Both the position numbers and the translations under genes were made by a program. A DNA stretch of 12,986 bases from contig CAZCAC010000188.1 of assembly GCA_964496575.1 (NCBI GenBank), forward strand, positions 1-12,986, in the 5' to 3' direction. Each line of letters opens with the position of its first letter. The stretch's first letter is position 1. The notes beneath the pieces are model-generated. The model searched no databases. It saw nothing but the letters and a program-made list of their open reading frames with translations, and was not told where the DNA came from. The stretch comes from CAZCAC01 sp964496575. Lineage in GTDB: Bacteria > Planctomycetota > UBA1135 > GCA-002686595. Shown here piece by piece: positions 7,365 through 12,986 of the stretch.

Positions 7365-8027
7365 TCAGCTGGCGGCGCCCCCCTCGAGGGCCGCCGACTC
7401 CAAACGGATGCTCTCCAGCTCGCCGAGTACACGATCGACGTAGCGAACCGCGTTGAGTTGCTTGCGCGTCTGCTCCAGCGCCGGAGGCTCCACCTCGGGA
7501 GCCGTCTGGAGCAGGCGACCGACTTCCGCCGTGCGCTGGTTCCTCTCGGCCCGCAGGGCGCTCGCCAGCTGCGTCAGCGCCTCGCGCTGCGGGGAGCCCA
7601 GGCCGGAGGATTTGGCTTCCTCGAGCGCCTCGTTCCACTCCAGGACCTGGACCAGGAACTCCTGGGGCATCTGCCGCTCCTCGCTCTCCGAAGGCCCGCC
7701 CAGCTGGCGGACCAGCCAATCCGCGCGGTGGACGGGGTCGTTGAGGACCTCGTAGGCGGAGTTCAACATGGCGCTGGCCGACTCGGCGAGATCACGCTCG
7801 GACTCCTCGGCGGTGGCGAAGTAGTCGGGGTGCAGGTACCGGCTGAAGCGCAGGAAGCGCATCTTCAGGTCCTTCGAGCTGACCCCCCACGCGGGCGACA
7901 AGCCGAACACCTCGAAGGGGTCCGGCTGTCGCTCCACGGGGAGCAGCGACTCGCAGTTGACGCAGACGAGTGGTGTCTCCAGCGTGCTCTCGCAGTACGG
8001 GCAGATCTTCATCAGCGCCTCCTCCAT
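7365..8027 (-). CDS. hscB: J-domain co-chaperone HscB with N-terminal four-cysteine zinc knuckle
   Basis: Co-chaperone of HscA in iron-sulfur cluster transfer, 220 aa. The J-domain begins at DPFEVFGL (36-43) and contains the HPD motif (66-68) needed to stimulate Hsp70 ATPase. The C-terminal IscU-binding helical domain starts near MPQEFLVQVLEW (120-131) and ends in a helix with NAVRYVDRVLGELE. E. coli HscB (171 aa) begins directly with the J-domain, but this protein starts with CPYC (9-12) and CVNC (22-25), a probable zinc site like that of eukaryotic HSC20. Two starts are possible. The ATG at 8027 has GGAGG five bases upstream. The ATG at 8012 also has GGAGGAGG five bases upstream and would give MKICPYC. 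The first is 12 bases from the iscA stop. The protein is cytoplasmic and co-transcription with iscA and hscA is likely. Confidence 0.92.
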   Translation of the reverse strand: MEEALMKICPYCESTLETPLVCVNCESLLPVERQPDPFEVFGLSPAWGVSSKDLKMRFLRFSRYLHPDYFATAEESERDLAESASAMLNSAYEVLNDPVHRADWLVRQLGGPSESEERQMPQEFLVQVLEWNEALEEAKSSGLGSPQREALTQLASALRAERNQRTAEVGRLLQTAPEVEPPALEQTRKQLNAVRYVDRVLGELESIRLESAALEGGAAS

Positions 8028-8039
8028 GCGTGCCTCCGA

Positions 8040-8366
8040 TCAGACGGTGAAAGACTCTCCACAGCCGCAGCTCTTGGCCGCGTTCGGGTTCCCGAACTTG
8101 AAGCCGCGGCCCATCATGCTGTCCTCGAAGTCGATCTCCGTGCCGTTCAGGTACAGGAAGCTCTTGGGATCGCAGACCACCTTCAGGTTCTCGCTCTCGC
8201 TGACCTGGTCGGTGTCTCCGATCGCGTCGTCGAAGCCCATGGTATAGCTGAAGCCGGAGCAGCCTCCGCCCTTCACACCGATCCGCAGCGCGGTTCCGTC
8301 GGATAGGTTCTGTTCGGCAATGATGCGGCGGACTTCATTGGCCGCCCGTTCGGTGAGAGTGATCAT
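8040..8366 (-). CDS. iscA: A-type iron-sulfur carrier IscA
   Basis: A-type carrier of the HesB/IscA family, 108 aa, the normal length. It holds and delivers iron or iron-sulfur clusters to target proteins in the cytoplasm. The three cluster ligands are in the expected places: Cys36 in GGGCSG and Cys100 and Cys102 in the C-terminal SCGCG motif. SufA and ErpA share these features; I choose IscA because of its place between iscU and hscB. The ATG at 8366 is one base after the iscU stop (TGA-g-ATG), so the two are almost certainly translated together. A weak GGAG lies about eleven bases upstream of the start. Confidence 0.93.
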   Translation of the reverse strand: MITLTERAANEVRRIIAEQNLSDGTALRIGVKGGGCSGFSYTMGFDDAIGDTDQVSESENLKVVCDPKSFLYLNGTEIDFEDSMMGRGFKFGNPNAAKSCGCGESFTV

Positions 8367-8367
8367 C

Positions 8368-8766
8368 TCAATCGGTCTCCGTGGGATCCTGGTTCTGTTT
8401 CGATTTGAAGTCGGCGATGGCGGACTTGATGGCGTCCTCGGCCAGCACCGAGCAGTGGATCTTCACCGGCGGCAAGGAGAGCTCCTCGACGATCTCGGTG
8501 TTCTGGATGGCCATCGCTTCATCGACAGTCTTCCCCTTGATCCACTCGGTGGCCAGGGAGGAAGAGGCGATGGCGGAGCCGCAGCCGAAGGTCTTGAACT
8601 TGGCGTCGACGATGCGGTCGCCCTCGACCTCGATCTGCAGCTTCATCACGTCTCCGCACTCGGGGGCACCGACGACGCCGGTTCCGACGCTGGCCTTCTC
8701 CTTGTCGAGAGAGCCGACGTTGCGGGGCTTGTTGTAGTGGTCAAGGACCTTGTCGCTGTAGGCCAT
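8368..8766 (-). CDS. iscU: Iron-sulfur cluster scaffold IscU
   Basis: Scaffold on which IscS-derived sulfur and iron are built into a [2Fe-2S] cluster; 132 aa, typical length. The cluster ligands are visible: Cys37 and Asp39 in PECGD, Cys62 in FGCGSA, and His104-Cys105. LPPVK (98-102), the HscA recognition sequence, immediately precedes them. The LPPVK motif separates it from SufU and from NifU N-domains that lack HscA partners, and fits the presence of hscBA in the same operon. The gene is 52 bases after iscS, the largest gap within the isc cluster, and I see no Shine-Dalgarno before its ATG. That gap contains the inverted repeat CCGGTGAACCGG (8795-8806, minus-strand reading). Confidence 0.95.
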   Translation of the reverse strand: MAYSDKVLDHYNKPRNVGSLDKEKASVGTGVVGAPECGDVMKLQIEVEGDRIVDAKFKTFGCGSAIASSSLATEWIKGKTVDEAMAIQNTEIVEELSLPPVKIHCSVLAEDAIKSAIADFKSKQNQDPTETD

Positions 8767-8818
8767 GGCTGTGATTGCGTTGGGCTGGGTACTACCGGTT
8801 CACCGGGAAGATCTCGAT

Positions 8819-10036
8819 TCAGTGACCGCCGGACCAGTTGACGGTGCTGATGTCGATACCCTCTTGATCCATCTCGTAGAGGGGGGATAGTTCGCGCAGT
8901 CGCTTGACGGCGGTGATGACCTGCTCGGCGGCGAAGTCCGCTTCCTCCTCCGTGGTCATCCGACCGAAGCTGAAGCGGATCGACGAGTGAGCCAGATCGT
9001 CCCCGACGTCGCAGGCGCGGAGCACGTGACTGGGTTCGAGGCTGGCGGACGTGCACGCCGATCCCGAGGAGACGGCGATGTCCGGCATGCCCATCAGCAG
9101 GGATTCTCCCTCGACGAACGCGAAGGAGATGTTCGTGGCGTGCGGTAGACGGTTCTCCTCGTCACCGTTGACGTGTACGTGGTCGAGCGCGTCGAAGAGC
9201 TTCTTCTCGAAGCGGTCGCGCAGCGCGCGGCCGTGCTCGACGTCCTTCTCGAAGTCCTTCTCGCACAGCTCGCAGGCGGTGCCGAGGCCGACGATGCCGG
9301 GGACGTTGAGGGTGCCCGAGCGCATTCCCCGCTCGTGCCCGCCGCCGTCCATCTGGGCGACTAGCCGTACCCGGGGCTTGCGCCGCCGCACGTACAGGCA
9401 GCCGATCCCCTTGGGGCCGTAGATCTTGTGGGCCGAGAGGCAGAGTACGTCGACGTTGTCCGCCTCCACGTCGACCGGGACCTTGCCGATCGTCTGGGTC
9501 GCGTCGGCGAAGAGCAGGACGCCGCGCTCGCGGCACACGGCGCCGATCTCGCGGACCGGATTGATCGTGCCGATCTCGTTGCTCGCCCAGAGAATGGCGA
9601 CCATCAGGGTGTCCTCGCGGATCGCCGCGGCGACGTCCTCCGCGCTGACGCGACCGTTCTTGTCCGGCTTGAGGTAGGTCACCTCGAAGCCTTCCTTCTC
9701 CAGGTGCTTGCCGACGTCGAGCACCGCCTTGTGCTCGACCTGGGTGGTGATGAAGTGCTTCTTCTTGGCGCCGTACATCTCCGCCGCGCCCTTGAGGGTG
9801 AGGTTGATCCCCTCCGTCGAGCCGGAGGTGAAGATGATCTCCTTGGGCGTGGCGCCGATCAGCGAGGCGATCTGCTTGCGAGCCCGGGTCACCGCCTCCT
9901 CCGCGGCCCAGCCGAAGCTGTGGCTGCGGGAGGCGGCGTTGCCGAAGGTCTCGCTGAAGTAGGGCAGCATCGCCTCGAGGACGCGCGGGTCCACCGGGGT
10001 CGTCGCCTGGAAGTCGAGATAGATGGGCAGGTTCAT
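8819..10036 (-). CDS. iscS: Cysteine desulfurase IscS
   Basis: Pyridoxal-phosphate enzyme that converts cysteine to alanine and loads persulfide sulfur for cluster assembly and tRNA thiolation. At 405 aa it is almost the same size as E. coli IscS (404). The PLP lysine is Lys204 in SAHKIYGPKG, with His102 in VEHKAV stacking on the cofactor and ADATQ (177-181) near the ring. The persulfide cysteine is Cys328 in SSGSACTSAS, the long active-site loop of group I enzymes. The C-terminal tail SPLYEMDQEGIDISTVNW resembles the IscU-docking tail of true IscS, which distinguishes it from NifS. Its ATG overlaps the iscR stop (ATGA), implying translational coupling; no Shine-Dalgarno is seen. Confidence 0.96.
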   Translation of the reverse strand: MNLPIYLDFQATTPVDPRVLEAMLPYFSETFGNAASRSHSFGWAAEEAVTRARKQIASLIGATPKEIIFTSGSTEGINLTLKGAAEMYGAKKKHFITTQVEHKAVLDVGKHLEKEGFEVTYLKPDKNGRVSAEDVAAAIREDTLMVAILWASNEIGTINPVREIGAVCRERGVLLFADATQTIGKVPVDVEADNVDVLCLSAHKIYGPKGIGCLYVRRRKPRVRLVAQMDGGGHERGMRSGTLNVPGIVGLGTACELCEKDFEKDVEHGRALRDRFEKKLFDALDHVHVNGDEENRLPHATNISFAFVEGESLLMGMPDIAVSSGSACTSASLEPSHVLRACDVGDDLAHSSIRFSFGRMTTEEEADFAAEQVITAVKRLRELSPLYEMDQEGIDISTVNWSGGH

Positions 10037-10518
10037 CGGGTTCGGTCGGCGGATTCGCTGTCTGCTTCGGGAGAGAAGAGGGAGCCGAGCGGGCTCATGG
10101 TCGGGGTCGGGTCGACGAGCGCGCGCAGGCTGGTGTGCTCCATCTGCCGCCAGATCCCCTCCCGGATTCGCTGCAGGGGGGAGCGGATCGGACAGACCGC
10201 CTGGACGTCGCAGCTGTTTCCGGAGGTGGGGTGGATCGTCTCGCAGCTCGCCAGGGTCGGCGCGCCCTCCAGGGCGCAGACGACGTCGCCGACGGTGATC
10301 ATCTCGGCGCGCCGGGCCAGGGCGTACCCGCCGCTGGCGCCCCGCTGGGAGTCGATGAGCCCGCTGCGGGAGAGGTCCTTCAGCACCTCGGCGAGGAGCC
10401 GGCGGGGGATCGGATAGACCTCGGCGATCTCCCGCGCGCTGACGAACTCACCGTCCCGGTCCACCATGTGGACCAGGGCGATCAGGCCGTATTCGGTGCG
10501 CTTGGTCAGCTGGAGCAT
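10033..10518 (-). CDS. iscR: Rrf2-family regulator, IscR-type
   Basis: Rrf2-family transcription regulator of 161 aa, leading the isc operon. It probably senses iron-sulfur status through a bound cluster and represses its own operon. It opens with the family signature (MLQLTKRTEYGLIALVHM), followed by a winged helix with recognition segment around RRLLAEVLKDLSRSGLI (39-55) and the wing RGASGGYALAR (59-69). Three cysteines, 92, 103 and 109, can bind a cluster. The first gap is ten residues rather than the five of E. coli IscR, and the residue three after the last cysteine is Arg, where E. coli has the His ligand. The ATG at 10518 is chosen because the family begins at this point; the open frame extends further but across the operator. 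It ends in an ATGA overlap with iscS. Confidence 0.9.
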   Translation of the reverse strand: MLQLTKRTEYGLIALVHMVDRDGEFVSAREIAEVYPIPRRLLAEVLKDLSRSGLIDSQRGASGGYALARRAEMITVGDVVCALEGAPTLASCETIHPTSGNSCDVQAVCPIRSPLQRIREGIWRQMEHTSLRALVDPTPTMSPLGSLFSPEADSESADRTR

Positions 10519-10544
10519 CGTCTCGTCTCGGAGGGGCCGGCGGG

Positions 10545-10573
10545 CATGTAGCACTAAAATAGTGCTAATTGAA
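10545..10573 (-). promoter_or_regulatory. Candidate isc operon promoter overlapping the operator
   Basis: On the minus strand TTCAAT (10573-10568) could be a weak -35 box. It lies 17 bases from TACATG (10550-10545), preceded by TG at -15/-14, as in an extended -10. The palindrome fills the whole spacer and the first bases of the -10 box. Transcription would begin about 20 bases before the iscR ATG. The boxes match sigma-70 consensus only partly, so this is a proposal. Confidence 0.35.
10549..10567. promoter_or_regulatory. Putative IscR operator, perfect 19-bp palindrome
   Basis: TAGCACTA, three A bases and TAGTGCTA form a perfect palindrome ending 30 bases before the iscR start codon. Read on the minus strand the core is ACTATTTTAGT. 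This fits the centre ACT-RWWWY-AGT of the E. coli IscR type-1 consensus, with the flanking G:C pair swapped to C:G. The outer bases do not match that consensus. Position and symmetry suggest autoregulation by the adjacent gene; the binding itself is inference. Confidence 0.65.
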
Positions 10574-10730
10574 GGCGAAAGAAAAGGCCGCGGAACGCGA
10601 CCTACAGACCTTCTAGGTGATGGAGGATAGGCGCTCCAGGGGTCCAGAGCCAGCCTTTTCTTCTGGAATCTTCCGTGCACGTCAGGTTTCCTGGCTCAAG
10701 ACTGCTCTATCGACGGTCGATGGAGGGCGG

Positions 10731-10991
10731 ATGAGGGATTCCAGCGAAACGGTGTGCTTCACCTGCGGCCTTCCGTCCGGGGAGTTCCCCCGCCTCAATC
10801 ACCTCCCCGGTGGCCAGGTCTGCCCGACCTGCCGGGATCGGCTGATGGCGATCCTGCCTCCGATCCTGCCCGGCCAGGAGGAGGAGCCGGAGGGGATCGA
10901 AGAAGAGGCCGAGGTCCTCGAAGCGGCTCCACTGCAGCTCTCGCCGCAGGAGACCGCCTGGGGGCCGCATCTCCCCGATACTCCCGCCTGA
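10731..10991 (+). CDS. Small four-cysteine (zinc-ribbon-like) protein of unknown function
   Basis: Unrecognised small protein of 86 aa. The ATG at 10731 is preceded by GGAGG (10722-10726) four bases upstream; the frame is open further 5' but without a comparable site. Two CxxC pairs, CFTC (9-12) and CPTC (31-34), are 18 residues apart and probably bind one zinc ion. Between them lie EFPRLNHLPGG and after them the helix-like RDRLMAILPPILPG. The C-terminal half is acidic (about 49-63) and likely disordered. It is divergent from iscR across 212 bases and its stop is 10 bases from that of the convergent thioesterase gene. An inverted repeat, ATCGAC-G-GTCGAT (10709-10721), abuts the ribosome-binding site. 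A role in protein or nucleic-acid binding is possible but unproven. Confidence 0.7.
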   Translation: MRDSSETVCFTCGLPSGEFPRLNHLPGGQVCPTCRDRLMAILPPILPGQEEEPEGIEEEAEVLEAAPLQLSPQETAWGPHLPDTPA

Positions 10992-11001
10992 TCGAGCTTC
11001 C

Positions 11002-11427
11002 CTAGCCGGCAGCCCACGGCGCCAGGACCTCCCGCAGGAGCGCGGGGAGGGGAACCACCTTTCGCTCGGGGGTGGTCATGTCGACGCAGGCCAGCTCCGT
11101 CTCGGCGGTCGCCAGGAGCAGCTCGTCCTCGACGCGCACGATCCGGTACCCGAAGCGGACCGAGGCGGCTCGCAGCCCCACGACGCGCGTCCGCACCTGG
11201 ATGAGATCCTCGTAGCGGGCGGAGGCGCGGTAGCGCACCTCGACGCGACGCACGGGCAGCCCGACCCCGCTCTTCTCCAGCTCGCCGTAGGAGCAACCCG
11301 CCGCCGCCATCATGTCGGTGCGCCCTTCTTCGACGTAGGCGAGGTAGTTCGCGTGGTGGACCACCCCCATCTGGTCGGTCTCGCAGTAGCGGACGCGCAG
11401 CAGGGTCACGTGCTCTCTGGGGCTCAT
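11002..11427 (-). CDS. Acyl-CoA thioesterase, YbgC/4-hydroxybenzoyl-CoA thioesterase family
   Basis: Single hot-dog-fold thioesterase of 141 aa that hydrolyses an acyl-CoA to free acid and CoA in the cytoplasm. The N-terminal signature RYCETDQMGVVHHANYLAYVEEGR (13-36) contains the family's catalytic Asp18, followed by HHANY (24-28). Family members act as tetramers on short-chain, hydroxybenzoyl or ACP-linked substrates; the substrate here cannot be read from sequence. The ATG at 11427 is chosen because the family begins with a few residues before the first strand. The upstream part of the open frame is low-complexity and is a shadow of the opposite-strand membrane gene. YbgC proteins often sit with tol-pal genes, but none are present here, so I give no symbol. 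It is divergent from the 11599 gene across 171 bases. Confidence 0.88.
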   Translation of the reverse strand: MSPREHVTLLRVRYCETDQMGVVHHANYLAYVEEGRTDMMAAAGCSYGELEKSGVGLPVRRVEVRYRASARYEDLIQVRTRVVGLRAASVRFGYRIVRVEDELLLATAETELACVDMTTPERKVVPLPALLREVLAPWAAG

Positions 11428-11598
11428 CGGCGCGGCATTATCGTCGGGGTCGATCGCCCTGTCTGCCAAAAATCGGTGAACCGACGGATTGCGCGCAGCC
11501 CTCGCCCACCTCTCCGCGACCTCGCCGTAACGAGCCCCTGAATCCCCTTCCGACTGGCGGCGGGGCCGGGACCCTGGTAGAACCCTGCCCCGAATCCC

Positions 11599-12468
11599 AT
11601 GAACACCCTCCTCTCCAAGAGCCCCCCGACCCAGACCTCCGGCGACGCCACCGTCGCGACGCTGCTCACCTGGTTCATGCCGGGAGCGGGGCACCTCTAC
11701 CTGGGGCGCACCACGTTCGCCCTGATCGCCTTCGTGATCGTGGAGGGTCTCTTCCTGCTCGGGATCAAGCTCTCCGACGGGATGGGATTCGAGTACCTCC
11801 AGGAGGAGCTGCGCGGGCTCCTCGCCCCCGCCCTCGCCCCGGAGGTGGGGAACCTCGGCGGGTTGCTCTACCAGATCCGCGTCTACAGTTTCGGCCCGGG
11901 ATTCCCGCGGCCGTTCCCCGACACGATCGCGCTGGGTTCGGCACTCACCGCCGTCTCGGGGGTGCTCAACGTCTGCCTGATGTCTCACGCGCACTTCGAG
12001 GCGCGGATGGGCAAGGGCCTCACCGCCGGGCGTCGATCGCCCGCGACGGCGGTCCTCCTGACCTGGCTCGTCCCGGGCCTCGGTCACCTGTACGAGGGGC
12101 GTCGCGCGCGCGGAGTGATCGTCTTCGTCCTGCTGGTCGGGATGCTGGTGGTGGGCATCCTGCTCGCGGAGACCTCCAACCTCAGCCGCGAGCGCCACTA
12201 CTACTACTGGGGCGGGCAGTTCCTGCTCGGCTTGCCGGCGATCGTCGCCGAGCTGATCTGGGGGTCGCGGCCGGTGACCAGCCACGTCCCGTACGCCGAG
12301 GCCGGTCTGGTCTTCGGGACCGTGGCCGGCCTGCTCAACATCATGGCCATGCTCGACGTCTACGGCTGGGCGGAGAAGCGGTGGTTCGACGAGGTGAAGG
12401 GAGTCCGGGTGCCCGCTGAGGACCCGGCGCCCGAGAAGGCGGCGACCCCCGAGGAGGCGACGGCGTGA
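11599..12468 (+). CDS. Membrane protein with two homologous halves, DUF6677-like
   Basis: Predicted inner-membrane protein of 289 aa. It consists of two similar halves. TWFMPGAGHLYLGR (24-37) is repeated as TWLVPGLGHLYEGR (155-168), each followed by a hydrophobic helix (about 40-56 and 171-190). GVLNVCLMSHAHFE (121-134) is repeated as GLLNIMAMLDVYGW (244-257). The PG-x-G-HLY-x-GR motif recalls TM2-domain proteins. The whole resembles what I recall as the planctomycete DUF6677 family, from memory and unverified. The C-terminal 20 residues are charged and proline- and alanine-rich. No Shine-Dalgarno is visible before the ATG at 11599. The stop overlaps the next start by four bases (GTGA), implying joint translation with the small membrane protein. 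Function unknown. Confidence 0.8.
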   Translation: MNTLLSKSPPTQTSGDATVATLLTWFMPGAGHLYLGRTTFALIAFVIVEGLFLLGIKLSDGMGFEYLQEELRGLLAPALAPEVGNLGGLLYQIRVYSFGPGFPRPFPDTIALGSALTAVSGVLNVCLMSHAHFEARMGKGLTAGRRSPATAVLLTWLVPGLGHLYEGRRARGVIVFVLLVGMLVVGILLAETSNLSRERHYYYWGGQFLLGLPAIVAELIWGSRPVTSHVPYAEAGLVFGTVAGLLNIMAMLDVYGWAEKRWFDEVKGVRVPAEDPAPEKAATPEEATA

Positions 12469-12662
12469 ACGATCTGCCTACACACCTCCTGCTGTTCGTC
12501 CTGATCTCCGCCGCCATCGTCCTGATGAGCGCCTTCTTCAGCGAGCACCGCGACGGGGCCGCGTTGCGTGCGTTCCCCAAGCGTCTGGTGGTCTTCATCA
12601 TCGGCTGCGGAGTGCTCACCGCGATCATGCTGGTGTTCGAGCACACGTTTGCAGCGGTGTAG
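12465..12662 (+). CDS. Small two-helix membrane protein of unknown function
   Basis: Predicted 65-aa membrane protein. The GTG at 12465 overlaps the TGA of the preceding membrane-protein gene (GTGA). Two hydrophobic segments are visible, about 8-25 and 41-60, joined by a basic and acidic loop containing EHRD and FPKR. Tight coupling suggests that it works with, or in a complex with, the DUF6677-like protein. I do not recognise the family. Its stop is 16 bases from the stop of convergent dprA. Confidence 0.7.
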   Translation: MNDLPTHLLLFVLISAAIVLMSAFFSEHRDGAALRAFPKRLVVFIIGCGVLTAIMLVFEHTFAAV

Positions 12663-12678
12663 GTTCGTTCCTCCTGCC

Positions 12679-12986
12679 TCATCGCTTCGAGCCGCACAGC
12701 CGGTACAACCCGCCGGGTGAACGGGCGACCCGGTCCTTGAGCTCGAGGGTGACCAGCTCGACCAGGACCTCCTGCACCGGGAGCCGCAGCCGCATCGAGA
12801 GCTCGTCGGCGGTCAGCGTCTCGCCCTGGAGCGCGCATTCGAGGCGCGTGAGCTCGCGCGGGGGCGTCCGGCACTCTCGCTCGGGGCGGTCGGGATAGAC
12901 CCCCTCGAGCAACTCGTCGGGGCTCTCCACCAGGGCCGCGCCCTCGCGCAGCAGGCGATGGCCGCCGCGGCTCATCGGGTGGTCGA
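12679..12986 (-). CDS. dprA: DprA/Smf DNA-processing protein, C-terminal part (cut by window edge)
   Basis: The last 101 residues of a protein whose 5' part lies beyond the window. The segment PMSRGGHRLLREGAALVESP matches the end of the Rossmann-like DprA core, where G-x-N-x-L(I/L)-R-(E/D)-GA is typical; Asn is replaced by His here. It is followed by DELLEG and, after a linker, a winged helix (about the last 60 residues: ALQGETLTADELSMRLRLP, then VELVTLELKDRVARSPGGLYRL). DprA loads RecA on incoming single-stranded DNA during transformation and is widely conserved. A methionine at 12975 is only an internal codon, because the frame continues to the edge. Confidence 0.88.
   Translation of the reverse strand, partial: DHPMSRGGHRLLREGAALVESPDELLEGVYPDRPERECRTPPRELTRLECALQGETLTADELSMRLRLPVQEVLVELVTLELKDRVARSPGGLYRLCGSKR

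Larger units (their letters stand above)
10519..10730. other. Divergent intergenic region between iscR and the four-cysteine gene
   Basis: About 210 bases separating two divergent genes. Besides the palindrome and promoter proposed for iscR, there is the 6-1-6 inverted repeat at 10709-10721. Around 10570-10720 the composition is less GC-rich than the flanking genes, as expected for a promoter region, but I cannot pick out a clear plus-strand promoter. Confidence 0.5.

Noticed and set aside
5565..8306. A 913-codon plus-strand open frame opposite hscA, hscB and iscA
   Set aside because: It is an antisense artefact of high GC. The minus strand encodes clear HscA, HscB and IscA with all key motifs.
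10519..10680. Longer N-terminus for iscR
   Set aside because: It would run through the operator and promoter region, and Rrf2 proteins begin at the M-L-Q-L-T-K-R-T-E-Y segment encoded from 10518.
11428..12285. Upstream extension of the thioesterase open frame
   Set aside because: It is low-complexity sequence antisense to the DUF6677-like gene; the family starts at the ATG at 11427.
1..12986. CRISPR array, tRNA, rRNA or insertion sequence
   Set aside because: I saw no regularly spaced repeats, cloverleaf pattern, rRNA-like sequence, transposase or terminal inverted repeats with target duplications.

Overview
This is a GC-rich window (about two thirds G+C by eye). It most resembles the chromosome of a marine-type Planctomycetota bacterium. 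Two clues support that. First, two exported beta-propeller proteins end in the same cysteine-rich C-terminal module, a type I associate with secreted proteins of that phylum. Second, there is a membrane protein that looks like the planctomycete DUF6677 family. This assignment is from memory and inference, without a database search.

Layout. 1-579 is non-coding as far as I can see and includes a less GC-rich stretch near 60-160. 615-2204 (+) encodes a secreted seven-bladed NHL-type propeller. Its stop codon shares a perfect hairpin with the stop of the convergent gene at 2215-3690 (-), a lipoprotein alpha/beta hydrolase. That gene overlaps by four bases the one upstream of it, 3687-5357 (-), a secreted seven-repeat FG-GAP-like propeller carrying the same C-terminal module as the first protein.

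5460-10518 (-) is a complete ISC iron-sulfur cluster operon in the order iscR-iscS-iscU-iscA-hscB-hscA. IscR is the Rrf2 regulator and IscS the cysteine desulfurase. IscU is the scaffold and IscA the A-type carrier. HscB and HscA are the J-protein/Hsp70 pair that moves clusters off IscU. The genes are tightly spaced. A perfect 19-bp palindrome just upstream of iscR has an IscR type-1-like core and sits inside a plausible promoter, which suggests autoregulation. No ferredoxin (fdx) or iscX gene is present, and HscB carries an N-terminal four-cysteine zinc-type knuckle.

Divergent from iscR is a small four-cysteine protein (10731-10991, +). It is followed by a convergent YbgC-like acyl-CoA thioesterase (11002-11427, -). 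Then come a duplicated-domain membrane protein (11599-12468, +) and an overlapping 65-residue two-helix membrane protein (12465-12662, +). The window ends in the 3' part of dprA (12679 to the edge, -). Convergent neighbours are packed with only 10-16 bases between stop codons.

The least ordinary content is the pair of propeller proteins. Their C-terminal modules share a 135-bp cassette that is about 93% identical in DNA and lies in opposite orientation. The zinc-type HscB and the putative iscR operator come next. I see no mobile element, CRISPR array, tRNA or rRNA.
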